Below are positions 47,601 to 58,774 of a stretch of DNA of 64,000 nt, one piece after another. The translations under genes were made by a program, and so were the position numbers. The notes beneath the pieces are model-generated. The model had not been told where the DNA came from. It was given only the letters and a program-made list of their open reading frames with translations, and made no database searches. The first letter of the stretch is position 1. Each line of letters begins with the position of its first letter. Source of the DNA: Coniferiporia sulphurascens (Eukaryota > Basidiomycota > Agaricomycetes > Hymenochaetales > Hymenochaetaceae); NCBI GenBank assembly GCA_002794785.1, contig NBBA01000007.1:1612001-1676000 (forward strand), in the 5' to 3' direction.

Positions 47601-47993
47601 GATCGGCGCTGGCATGACCTCGTCGAGACAGACTTGGTTGCGAGCTTTCGGGTTGCCTTTCTTTCTCTATAACTAGGATTGATATCGATGGATGAAAGGT
47701 CCAAATTATTTCGACTCACTTTCTCTCGTTGGATCTCCAGTGTTCGAATTTACAGATTTGTCCTCTCCCAAATCAAGGTAACTTCCCGAGTGCATTGAGC
47801 CAATCCCTCCAACACTATCCGACGCTTTCCATCTATGTTCGAGTACGTGTTGACTCAGGCGCTTGTCTTCGTTGTCGACTTCATCGTTTCCCACATTTGG
47901 ACTGTGTTCGACTTGAAGCGCCGTCGAAAATTGTGTCGCTGCTTCTTCTGCATCCTCGCTTTTTGCTCCTTGGATGGTGAATCGGGAGGTCAT
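44606..47993 (-). CDS. Tetraspan membrane protein family, paralog P2, with damaged splice donors
   Basis: Exons inferred by alignment to the paralogs: 47993-47720, 47666-47448, 47373-47305, 47164-47128, 47063-47039, 46990-46831, 46777-46620, 46560-46533, 46475-46356, 46289-46058, 45989-45860, 45802-44606; about 882 residues if all are spliced. It has N-terminal VLEHRWKAS, core KCMELKSE+LVRLDFALR, the same four hydrophobic segments and the tail motifs QALQNAFSDE and SDVRAAAQFLEP. The donor after exon 7 reads ATTAGT instead of GTnnGT, and the 59-nt intron cannot be read through in frame. The donor of exon 8 is missing at the conserved place; a GC donor (GCGAGT) three bases upstream would keep phase. 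P2 may therefore be a recent pseudogene or rely on rare splicing. Confidence 0.7.
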
Positions 47994-48981
47994 GAAGTCG
48001 GTCGTAAATGCACGTCGTGGTATCGTCGTAGTACTGCTTCAGCATTGACGCCCATAACTTCATAAGGCTAAACTTATTGACGCCAACCGTATCTTCAGAC
48101 CGACTTGGAGCTCAATGGAAGGCCACGGCATTAGCCGGTGTTTGAAGCTTTACTATGTATCGCCAAGTCCTGACACTAGGTCGGGTTGATGGAAGTGGTT
48201 TGATCCTCTGATCCTGTGAATTATCATTTGGGACTTAGGCGCTGGATGTTTACAGTGAGTATCTTGCTAGTTCTTGCGTACATCGCCACGTCCGATTCCA
48301 ATTGAAAAAAATATAGATCGGCGTTTGCCGGACATACAACTTGAATATGACCGTAACCATTAATCCCTATATGTACTAGGCTATCGCGTGGGTCGTGACC
48401 TTTTGTCAGATTTTACTCCTGCGGTGCTCTACAACTTGCTTCCGACTTGCCTCCATCATCCCTGAGTCTGCATGTAGGAATGGAATCATTACTCCGTAAT
48501 AATTCACGCTACTTGGGCATTAGCACTGCCGTAAGTTGGTGCCTAGTAATATCGTTCTGGGCCCTTGATCTCTATCAACGACTCCAGACGCGGTGTTTCT
48601 GCTTGGCCGGTTCGGTTACATCAGCTGAACTCGGGCTTGCCCTAGTATCACTTAAGCGCCAAGGCTGAAGTACTTTGTTACCTAACACATTGAAAGCGTT
48701 GACTCAGGTTTACTTTTTCTCCAACTGCCGTGGATAACGTGTCTTTTGCAATCAATTCTACGCAGCAGGGCGTTTTCACAAATGTCGAAAGAAACAATTG
48801 TATACTCACCGCCTGGAACTGTTTGTGTCTGGAGGTCTATGGGTTCCTGACGTTCACGCAGAGGTGTTCGGAAAACTCCGGCATTGCGGACTGCTCACAG
48901 CGCTCTCGCTCTTGGTCTTATCCCCATCTACACAAATCCCTGCTACTGCTAAAAAAACGACGTACGAAACTTTCACTTCTC
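47994..48981. promoter_or_regulatory. Divergent promoter region of P2 and P3
   Basis: The starts of P2 (minus) and P3 (plus) are about 990 bp apart, head to head. Frames inside are short and unlike anything known. No TATA box stood out. Confidence 0.4.
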
Positions 48982-51900
48982 ATGGACATTCAACATACAC
49001 AGCAGGAAGGAGAAACGAGCCGCAATGACCCGGAAGACGTGCACATATCAGTGGAGCTCGAGCACGGCCGTGATCCAGGTCTTGTTAATGAAGGGCAAGA
49101 CGGTGGGAACGAGACCCTAAGTCAGCGCAGGCTTGAGCATAGATGGAAAGCATCCAGCGGCGCCGTCAATGCCAGCTCAGTGTCGATAGGAGGTAATGAG
49201 ATCACAAGCTTTGGCCAGGGTTCGGAAAATCCGCTGGATAAAGGTATGCAAAACTAATATGAGTGACTGAAACCTATCTGTGAGATGGGAAGATGTCCAC
49301 ACTGATCTCGAATATTCTTTAGGACATTTGAATCAGATCATTTCGCCTCGTCTTCAACCTGAGCCTCGATCTGAAAGAAACCTCCGACCTGGTCACGGCG
49401 TTGATATTGGGAAATTGGAAAACAGCTCTAAGTCCGGTCAGTCGTTAAGGACTCATACTTTTTTCAAATGGGCTTTAAACTTACAGGACGATTTCTTTGC
49501 TTGACTCCCTCAGATTTACGCACTCTGCACTCTGTTTTTGACTTACAGGATGCTCCTGCCGCATTGCAAGGTTGGGAATACTACTGTACATTTATCAATT
49601 ACTGCTTTAACAAATATTTTTTCGCGGCACATTAAGCTTCGAAAACGCCTCCTGCTGGTGAATAATCGATTAGCGTCTCCAATCATCTTTCTTGTGGTGA
49701 CATTCCTATCGCTTAGCTGTTCCCAACCCAAAAGACTATCATAGATTCTATTGGTTCGGTGATATGCGAGGAACTTCCCACTAATACCGACTGACGCTTA
49801 GCCTTTTCCTAGGAAGTGCATGGGACTCAAGAGCGAGGTCTGCAGCCTGTTAATGCTCAATTCACTGTATGAATCGTTCCTTACACATTTGCGTTTAGCT
49901 CGTCCGTCTTGACTTTGCGCTTCGTCCGCTTGGGTCCGGTGGGCCAGGAATTCATGCTGCGAACACTTTGAAAATCAAACTACGGCAGCTACGAGATTTA
50001 TTTGGGATAAATACATCCATTCTATTTCCGAGAGATGTCAATGTTCAGATCTATACACGTGAGTGTTATCAAAGTATGAGCATGTCCCTTTTATAATTTG
50101 GGATGGAAAGCCGGGAATTCGAAGGCTTATATATCCCAGATGTCGCGCTCACTAGAAGATTTCGCAGAAGGACTTGACATGACGGCGAAAGCGCTTTGTG
50201 GTTTCAACGGTGTCTATCACGACGAAGGACTAATGTTGTTGCTATTCTCACTGCATAAAAGGTTCATGGTGGGTTAATTTTATAATCGTCACCTATTACG
50301 AACCCCTTTCTGGCACACTATCAGGCCGAAGCTATGAAAATCTCAATATGTAATGGTGTGTAATGCCAAATATGTTCTTCCTTCCATTTCTAAGCGGTCT
50401 CCTTTGTCCAGGGGTTCGTCACACACGTGCAGCAGAGGAGCTCAAGCTGCGCTTCCAAATGCACCTCAAGGAATGGATAGAGATGGCTGTTGATACTCTG
50501 ACGGAAGCCGTCAAAGATTTCAATGATAAAGGTTTATAACAGTTTTTTAAATTTTTGCTTTTGTATTGACGCAGCGTTTTAGGTGTACGCTCCATTTATT
50601 CCGCTCAGCAGCATAAGACAACCAGATACCTCGACATGACAACTATCGCAACCTTCTTCTCTGCCGTGACAGCGTCAATGATCCAATTTACGATTAATAA
50701 TAATTCCAGTGCTGTCGGCGTGGCTACGAACACATTTATGTTTTCCTCGCTTGTCTTCAGCATTGGATCCGCAGTAAATAGTTTGTTGGTAACGTCTTGG
50801 CGTCGATCATGCGTGTAAGTCTTCGGTGACTTTTATTCATCGAATCTAGTACTGACTGTTTTGGGACTTATCTCCACATCGTCAGGAGGGAGCCCGACCA
50901 AGCCCTTTCTGTGTGGTTTAGTGCCTGGCTAAATGCAGGACCCATGATATCGTTGATCGTGGCTGGTGCATTCTTCTCCGTCGCCTTATGTTTGCTCATG
51001 TTCTCTTCAAATCAGGTGTGTGACGTGTCTTATCTTATTTTACTTCTCCATTCGCCTTGTATTAAATCTATCAATCAGCATGAGGTCACCACAGCAGTGA
51101 TCTTGTGTTTCTCGGGTTTACACGCTGCGGGTCTCCTGCTCCTCTCCATGTTCTTCATATCCGAAAAGTGGAAATTCCGCCGCGAGGCAGGCTCTATAGG
51201 GGAAGGCTTGATGGGCGACTCGCTCACACTTTCTGTGATGGCCACAGCACTCAGTTGGATAGCATCGTTGAAGTGTATGCAAGGTCAACAGGCTCTGCGT
51301 AAAGCACGCGAGGGGCTAAGCAAAGATATAGAGGCCCAGTACACACCACCGGAGAAGATCGAGCCATTTGAGTCTTTTCAGAGCCAGGCGCTGCAAAATG
51401 CACTCTCCGATGAAAAGTTCCTCTTGAATCGTACATATGTCCATGACCTCTCTACGAACTCGTCAACGGGTAGAACCCCGGATCCAAAGCATGGCTATGG
51501 CACATGGAATTTTGATTTTACCCCTCAGACAGCTGATAAACCAGTTTCACCTTTGCCACCGTATGTGCAGATGAAAGGACCCATGCCTGCACGGAAACTT
51601 CCGCAAGTACAACCACTTCCCGTCAATGGCTGGAGAGGTTGGGGGCGGGATGCCGCCGGCGCACCGTTGCCTAACTTAGAGAACGAGGAGAAAGGGGTAC
51701 TTGACGAGACGCCGGTGGATTTTGAGCGATACACTTCTGAACCAATGGATATACCCCACCTCCATGCATCCATAGAACAATCACGCGCAGGACCCTTACC
51801 GAAAAGAGGGAGTCTGTTCGGAGAACACACTCCTGAGGACTCGGAAGAGCCACCCGAACGAGGCGAATTAAGTCCATTTGCATTGGAGCGTGCACTCATT

Positions 51901-52437
51901 AACGAGGATGAGGATGGTGAGGATGAGTACGGTGGGAGTAACGTGGGCAGGCGCATGCTTGAACAACTGGAAAGATACTACCAGGCTCATCGACTTGTTC
52001 GATCGGCGTGGCGCGCTCCTCAGCCCTATTCGGCCCGACTCGTCAGGAAAAAACTGCTGAGGCAGAGCGGGCGCGCGCAACGTAATCTCGTCAGGCCTGC
52101 TGTACTTGAAATCCCTCAACCTACGCACCCACAAGTCATACGTCACGAAACCGCCGAGGGCGGCACTCAAGCTGAGTCGCCGCAAATCAGTTCCGACATT
52201 CGTACTGCGGCACTTTTCTTAGAACCGGCTCAGAGTTGGACATCAAGGCAACCGCTGTCGCCATCTGTCCCAGACTCTAACTTCCGGCCACTGCCTCAAC
52301 AGTGGGAAGTGCGGCATCTGAAACCGTCCTCCCGTCCAGCTGCAGTACTACCGCCATGGGATCAACCGACCGTGACTTCCAGTATAAATGAGGAACGATC
52401 TCGTCGGTCGGTCACTCCTATTCCGCCGACCAATTAG
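48982..52437 (+). CDS. Tetraspan membrane protein family, paralog P3
   Basis: Twelve exons, all in phase: 48982-49243, 49323-49436, 49514-49570, 49717-49753, 49813-49837, 49899-50058, 50111-50268, 50325-50355, 50412-50531, 50583-50814, 50886-51015, 51079-52437; 894 residues. The ATG at 48982 was chosen because LEHRWKAS then falls at about residue 50, as in P1. The core reads DYHRFYW, KCMGLKSE, LVRLDFALRPLGSGGPGI and SLEDFAEGLDMTAKAL, then four hydrophobic segments ending VILCFSGLHAAGLLLLSMFF. The tail is acidic and Pro-rich, with QALQNALSDEKFLLNRTY and SDIRTAALFLEPAQSW. Intron 11 (51016-51078) is 63 nt and open in frame, so retention would insert 21 residues between TM3 and TM4. Function unknown; orientation is opposite to the other three copies. 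Confidence 0.82.
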
Positions 52438-52837
52438 CTAGGAAACACAGGCTCAACAAAAGCCCCCGGTTGGTTCCCCGACATAATTTAATATTCTTGG
52501 GCCTGGACACTGTCTTATTTCACGGAATATACTCTATGATGTAATGATTGCGTGAGTCCAATGTGACTTCTAAATGGGTTAGGCTCTGACTTCGAAATGG
52601 TTTTCGTGTTTGCAAGCATGGCACCTTGCAGTACGACTCCCGAAGACACAAAGTAGAGATAAACTCTACCTCTTTGTTACATCTAATGCCCTGTACATGT
52701 ACATTACTCAATTTTCATCATTAGTCAAGACGAACTCGGAACACCCGAAAAAAGCGTCTTGTACAAGACTGACAAGCGGTCAAAAGCGTAAAGCGACGCA
52801 TATCATAAGGGATAGAGCCAACTACTACTTCGTACAT
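52438..52837. other. Convergent 3' space between P3 and the small secreted protein gene
   Basis: 400 bp between two stop codons on opposite strands. No feature recognised. Confidence 0.4.
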
Positions 52838-53663
52838 TTAGCAGATGGTGAGGAGGGTGCCAACGGCAGTAAGACCAAGGGAGACGAGGAGCGTCGCAAT
52901 AGAGCTGACGAGCGGGACAATCGCAAGCACGAGACCGTCAACAACGGCAATGACGGCGCTGACGAGACCACACAGGCAGACTCCGAGGTTTACATTGACA
53001 ATGACAGCAAGGAGGACCTTGACGTCACCGATAACCGAGAGAACAACCTTGAGGGCAAGGCAGATGCTCTGCAGAAATAACATTAATCCAGGCTCCTTAT
53101 TACAGAAGAAAGTATACGTACGCAAATAATGTTGGCGAGGAGCTGCGCAATGATGGCAACAGTAACTGTCGCTGTTCCGTCCACGGAGGCATAGATGACC
53201 GAAGTGGGCTTGCCCTTGAGGCCCTTCAAGTCAACAACAGCGACGTTAACAGTGGAGACTACAGTCTTAAGGAGGGGCGTGATGTTCGCAGACGTCGCAT
53301 TCTTCGCATTGAAGTGGTCTGCAATGCGAATAAGCATAAGGGAAACCCGGACATTCACACCGACTTACGGAATTCGCAAAGAGTCTCGCCAAGGTTCACC
53401 GACAATTCGGTGAGGATCGACGCGACACCAGTCACAGAACGGGCATGGACGACCGGCTTCGCGGAAGCCGCAAGAGCAGCAGCAGCAGCCGCAGCTGAAT
53501 CGGCACCGGCAAAGCTCCTATCAGGCTCGACGTAGCCAGCCGCAGCAGCAGCCGCTTTAAAAGCAGCGTGAATATCGAAATCGGGACCACGAACAACAGG
53601 AGCTGCAGATACGAAAGGGAGAACAGCGGCAGCCGCAAGGGTGAGGAGGTTAAAGGAGAGCAT
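52838..53663 (-). CDS. Small secreted protein with hydrophobic C-terminal half (SC15-like)
   Basis: Three exons, 53663-53369, 53318-53122 and 53068-52838, give 240 residues. Signal peptide: SFNLLTLAAAAVLPFVSAAP with cleavage after SA-A. The first half is Ala-rich and hydrophilic (FKAAAAAAGYVEPDRSF). The second half is strongly hydrophobic, Val/Leu/Ile-rich (KVLLAVIVNVNLGVCLCGLV) and ends with SLGLTAVGTLLTIC. A hydrophilic half followed by a hydrophobic half in a short secreted protein is the layout of Schizophyllum SC15, a secreted protein of aerial hyphae; the relation is inferred from layout only. It lacks the eight-Cys pattern of hydrophobins. It sits between P3 and P4 but shares no sequence with them. 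Confidence 0.75.
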
Positions 53664-55451
53664 CTTGGATAAAAGAATGTGGGGAGTTGAGTTGGTCGAT
53701 CGAAAACTGGCAGTCGGATCCGTAGACTGTGGTGGGTCGATGGTGAACGAGTGGAGGATGACAGGGTCTTATATGTCATCGCGTTATGTTGTTTTGCCTA
53801 CTGTTTGCACGGTAGAAATGCCCGTAAAACACATAAGAAAATAACGCAGAAAGGCCTGAAAACGTTTATTTCCGTCTCGCTCTGCTCTGTATGGAATTCT
53901 CGGCAGAGCATGTTCACGGAGATCGCATATGCCTTATACCAAGTATGGTTTGGCGTTGGAGTGCCGAAATGAAGGTGAGCGCTCTAGTGCCCGGTGCCGA
54001 AGCGATCATTTACTTTACTCGGGTTAAATTTTTTCATGGGTCTCGCCAAGCGTCGGGTAAATAATTTCCTGGTCCTGCAAACAAACACGCATACAGACGT
54101 CTGGCCATGGCAAGAGGAAAGAGCTTTGAAGTGAGGAAAATTCACAGACGCTTCACTCCCGTGCTAAAAGCATATCACGCGCCTTTCTGGATCTACCTTA
54201 TACGCCTAACAAGAAGACAAGTTAGGGTCTATTTCCAGAATAAGCATTTATTTGGCGATTACTCGGCATCGCTCAATTGCGTTTTCGGACTGCTCAATGT
54301 TCTCCGGAATACAGAAAATGCGCTAAAGGAAAAATAAGCAGATAGGAGAGGAAGCCAGCATGCTACAACGAAGCGCCGAAGCGAACACGGTCAGGGGTGA
54401 AAGCGAGCGCGATCGAGGTCAGGCTAGAGCAAAAAGCCCCACTAGATCATTTTTGTGTAGGACTGGTCCAAGTCGAGCGTAGGGTGTCGCCGTAGATCAA
54501 AAGGAGGCGAAAAATATTCAAATATCGAGCCAGACGATATGGGCGCTCTAATCGGTGACAAGGAAGAGTCTGCAGAGGCATGGAAGTACACTGATTACGG
54601 AGGAAGATAAGAATAACACCCACAGCTGGGGTGAAAAGTCAGGCATCCATGAATTGGCGCATTAGTAAAAAACACCGAACAATAAGTACCATCCAGAAAC
54701 CCGCGAAATGACGAAAGCGGGAGGCGGTTTATGGATTTTGTGTTGAAGCGAGACGCACTTGTTGGAGTAAGCACTGGCAGGAGTAAAGGGCTGCGTGATT
54801 AGACAAAACCAGGTCCGAGTCGCAAAAAAACCCTGGCAAGCCCGGCTAAAGTGCCAGTACTACACTGTACATACAATACTTCTGCTATGCGCAGATTCTG
54901 AGAGCACCACTGTTGGAATTCAGCAATTCGCGGCGCGAGCGAATGCACTCCGTATCCAAGTATATCGTTTAACCAGTAGATAATCGCGCGAGGGAAACGC
55001 GCATACAACAGGAAAAAATACTACGAAAAATAATTCAAACTCCGACGCCGTCTCGGCATCGAGCTCGAACTTCAACAACCACTTCAATATCTGAATTGGC
55101 GTGCCGAAATTAGTGCAAAGCAGACCTTTCGACTACGTACTGTAAATACTATGTTACAAGCAACAATGTAATAAATGCGGCGTTTCCGGCTCTACGACTG
55201 TCATGATCCCTCTAAACACCTTGTACATCGTCCTACTCATATTCGGCATATTCAACGCCTCGTATCCCGACATATTTTGTATAGAATACATAAGATGGTT
55301 GTGGACTTCGTCGAAAAGGATTTCTGGGAGACTCTAAAGGAATTCACACCACATTGACGTGACGGAAACATTTCAGGATCTCGTCTTGGGCATGTAGTAC
55401 TAACTTTTCCCTCCAATTCACTGCGTCCTAGGCACTGAAGGAATGTCAGAA
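53664..55451. other. Intergenic between secreted protein gene and P4
   Basis: About 1.8 kb. The first 100-150 bases are the promoter of the secreted-protein gene. The rest shows only short frames (longest 76 codons at 54107-54337) without family resemblance; it could be decayed repeat sequence. Confidence 0.4.
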
Positions 55452-58400
55452 CTACAGGGGCCGAAACGGGCGACCTCCGGTTAGGTGTGCCGGTCGGGGC
55501 GGCGTCCAGCGCAGAGCCGGTTCCAGAAAAAATGCTGCAGAATGGATGCCTGAACCCATTTGCGACCTTGATCCGAAAAGGCCTCCATAGCGCCTTTGGG
55601 TGGGCGTACCAGGACTTGCATAAACCTGGTCTGTGTCATCCCTCATCGGGATCCTCTGGTTGTATAACGGAGCAGCTTGATATCGACCGGGGCGCTGCGC
55701 TGGCGAAGCGGGAGGACTTTGTTCATACCGCACGTCCGATAGACTTAGGGAAGGGACATCTACGTCACTCTCGCCCGGACTTAAGGGGATACTTTGAGGC
55801 GAATCCTGCTCAGGCGGTTCAGACGGTTCGGCATCTCCTCCGTCGTACACGTCCTCCTCATTCGAGCTCTCCGATTCTATAGTTTCCCAGCCAGAGTTAG
55901 AATGGAGTGACTGTTCATTCGTAGGAACAGAAACCGGTGCCGCCATTCTACCTACATCAGCAGCGGGAATCAGTATCATCATGTACATGGGGAAAAAATC
56001 GGCAACACACCTTGAAGAGAAGGCGTCGCCATCCCATTAGAGTCAGGAATTTTTGTTGGCGGAAGTCGATAGTATATTTCATCATGATGTACCACAGTCA
56101 CGGGCGGAGCCTTTTCTTCTGCTGACTGAGGGGTGGATCTTGACCACCTTGTACCGTAGCTGCTCTTTGAGTCAGTGGTTCCCCCCACTGACGGAGTTAG
56201 ATAAGGACCCCTGGTATACGTGCTACCCAAAAGAAACGCTTCATCTGATAGCGCGTTCTGCAGTGCCTGAGTCTGAAAAGACTCAAATGGCTCGACCTTC
56301 TCTGACGACGTCGTTTGGACCTCCACGTTCCCGCCAAGTCCCCCATGCGTGTTGTACATCTGTCCCCCCTGCAATCGCTTTAGCGCTTGAAGCCAATTGA
56401 CAGCCATATCGATCAACGATAACAAAAGGGAATCGCTCGTCAAGCCTATTCCCACAGGTCCTGCTTCACTGCGAAATTTCCATTTTTCGAACAGGAAAAA
56501 CATCGAAAGGAGTATCAGACCACCTGCGTGTAGACCGGAGAAGCCTATTATCACTATTGAAGTTACCAGGTGCTTTTTCGGAGGGTTAAGTTAGGTAAGG
56601 GAGGAAGAAACAAAAAAGTATGACATACTTGGCTTGAAGAGAACGTAAGTAAACATAGTGCGATGGAAAAGAATGCCCCAGCCGCAACTAAAGAAACCAT
56701 CGGTCCTGCGTTCAGCCAGGTGCTGAACCAAGAAGGAATGGCCTGGTCCGGCTCCCTTCTGATAAAATAATGAGCTGCCTGAGGATGGATGCAACAATCA
56801 AAACCGCTAAAAAAACATACACGAATGAACGACGCCATGCTGTTACTAAAAGGCTGTTCACGGCCGATCCGATACTGAAGACCAGCGAAGAGAACATAAA
56901 CGTGTTCGTAGCTACGCCTATGGGATTTGAGTTATTGCCGATTGTAAATTGGATCATTGTCGCAGCCACGGCGGAGAAGAACGTGGCGATAGTCGTCATA
57001 TCCAAATATCCCGATGTCTTCTGATGTTGGACAGAGTGGATGGTTCTCACACCTGGTAATAATGCGTGAGTACACCGAGAAACAAGCACCATCATCTTCC
57101 TACCTTTATCATTGAAGTTTTTGATAACATCCGTCAATGATTCAACAGCGACCTCTATCCACTCTGTGAGAAGCATTTGGAAGCGCAGCTTGAGCTCTTC
57201 AGCTCCTCGCGCATGGCGAACGCCTTATAGTGATTGAAATTATGTTAAGGGGAGTGAACAAATAGACAATTCAAGGCGACACACCATGGCAAATCGAACT
57301 TTTCATCGCCTCTGTCTGCAGAAAAATGCAAGTTTCAATGTGAAACCACTGCTTGAGGTAAACCTTGATTGAACTGACCATAAATCTACTGTGAAGCGAG
57401 AAAAGTAACAGCATAAGGTTTTCATCATAATAGGCACCGTTAAAGTCATTCAGCGCTCTTGCCATCATGTCAAGACCTTCCGCAAAATCTTCAAATGTCC
57501 GCGAAATTCGTGACAAATAGACTTGTGAATCGGAAGCTTTCCATCCCGAGTCAAGAAAAGATACTTCAATGAGACGAAGCACATACGAGCATACGCCTGA
57601 ACGTTAGCGTCGTCCGGAAACAAAACAAACGTGTTCGTCCCACACAGATCTCGCAACTGCCGTAATCTGATTTTTACAATATTCGCGGCATGGATTCCTG
57701 GTCCACTCGATCCGACAGAGCGGAGAGCAAAGTCGAGACGCACGAGCTATTGTGTAAGATGAGCCAGGTGCGGAGTTCATGCCAGGGCGGTTAAGTCAAC
57801 AGACCTCGCTTTTCAATGCCATGCATTTCCTGAAAGATGAAGTCAGTTGATGCGCCGAATAAATGGAGACCCTTTAGACGCTAACCAATAAAAAACGTGA
57901 TAATCCTCTGGAGTTGGAATGTCTAAGCGGATGTTATTCGTCAGTTGAAGGACAATAGGAGACGCTGTAAAATTCACAAGCAGGGGGTACTTTGAAATCT
58001 TGATACATCGAGGGAAGTCTGTTAGATTTACTAGTACAGTCACGTAAAGTGTCCGCAGAAGTGCTGACCTTGTACCGCGACATTTTTATCTTCGAGATCA
58101 AAGAAGGAATGTAGAGTACGAGGATGAAGCCGATCTGGAGGAAACGAAAAGCGTTGGAAGAGAGCATCCAATGATTGCGCAAAATCGGTCCACTGATAGC
58201 GAACTAACCTGAAATGTTGTCTGTTGTTTCTTTTCCATGCTCATTGGCTTCCACAGCGTTCGAGAGACCAATCCCAAAGTCCGTTTCAGCTCGCAGCTTA
58301 TACGAGGGGGGCAATGGCCGCGGCAATGCACCGTTGCTATCAGAGGACAACCCTGCTGAAGCCTCTAAATTGGTATAGATTTTCTCCCGTGAAGATTTTC

Positions 58401-58774
58401 GGGAAGAGTTATTAAACGCGTTTCGTCCGCTATGTTTAATAAGAATCAGCAAATATGAAAAATCATTCATGCGTACCCTTATCTGAGATTGTCCCGTGTC
58501 CCGAACCCAAACCCGAACCCGTACCCGAATTACTTTTGATTTCGTTACCCCCAATGGACACCAAGCTGATCTCGTCAACTTTGCGTATACCACCAGTCAC
58601 CCTCCTCTCATACATAGGTGCATGTTGGCTCGACTCCGCATCATTGTAACTTGCCCCATCAAAAATTGGACCTAACTCGCGCTCGAGCCGAGGCGGAGCC
58701 TCTATGCCTTCTCCGAGCGTATCGTTGCTGTGCTTCTCAGGCCCTTCCTTTCCTCGAGATAAAGTAGTCTCCAT
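55452..58774 (-). CDS. Tetraspan membrane protein family, paralog P4
   Basis: Thirteen exons, all in phase: 58774-58477, 58364-58209, 58134-58069, 57922-57886, 57829-57805, 57746-57587, 57536-57379, 57315-57285, 57223-57104, 57052-56821, 56758-56629, 56572-56011, 55951-55452; 824 residues. The core is as in the paralogs: DRLHPRTLHSFFDLEDKN, PTPEDYHVFYW, KCMALKSE, LVRLDFALRSVGSSGPGI and TFEDFAEGLDMMARAL. Hydrophobic segments include TTIATFFSAVAATMIQF and VIIGFSGLHAGGLILLSMFF. The N-terminal LEHRWKAS box is degraded (MYERRVTGG). The tail is split by one extra intron and keeps QALQNALSDEAFLLGSTY and a C-terminal IHSAAFFLEPALRW. Function unknown. Confidence 0.8.
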
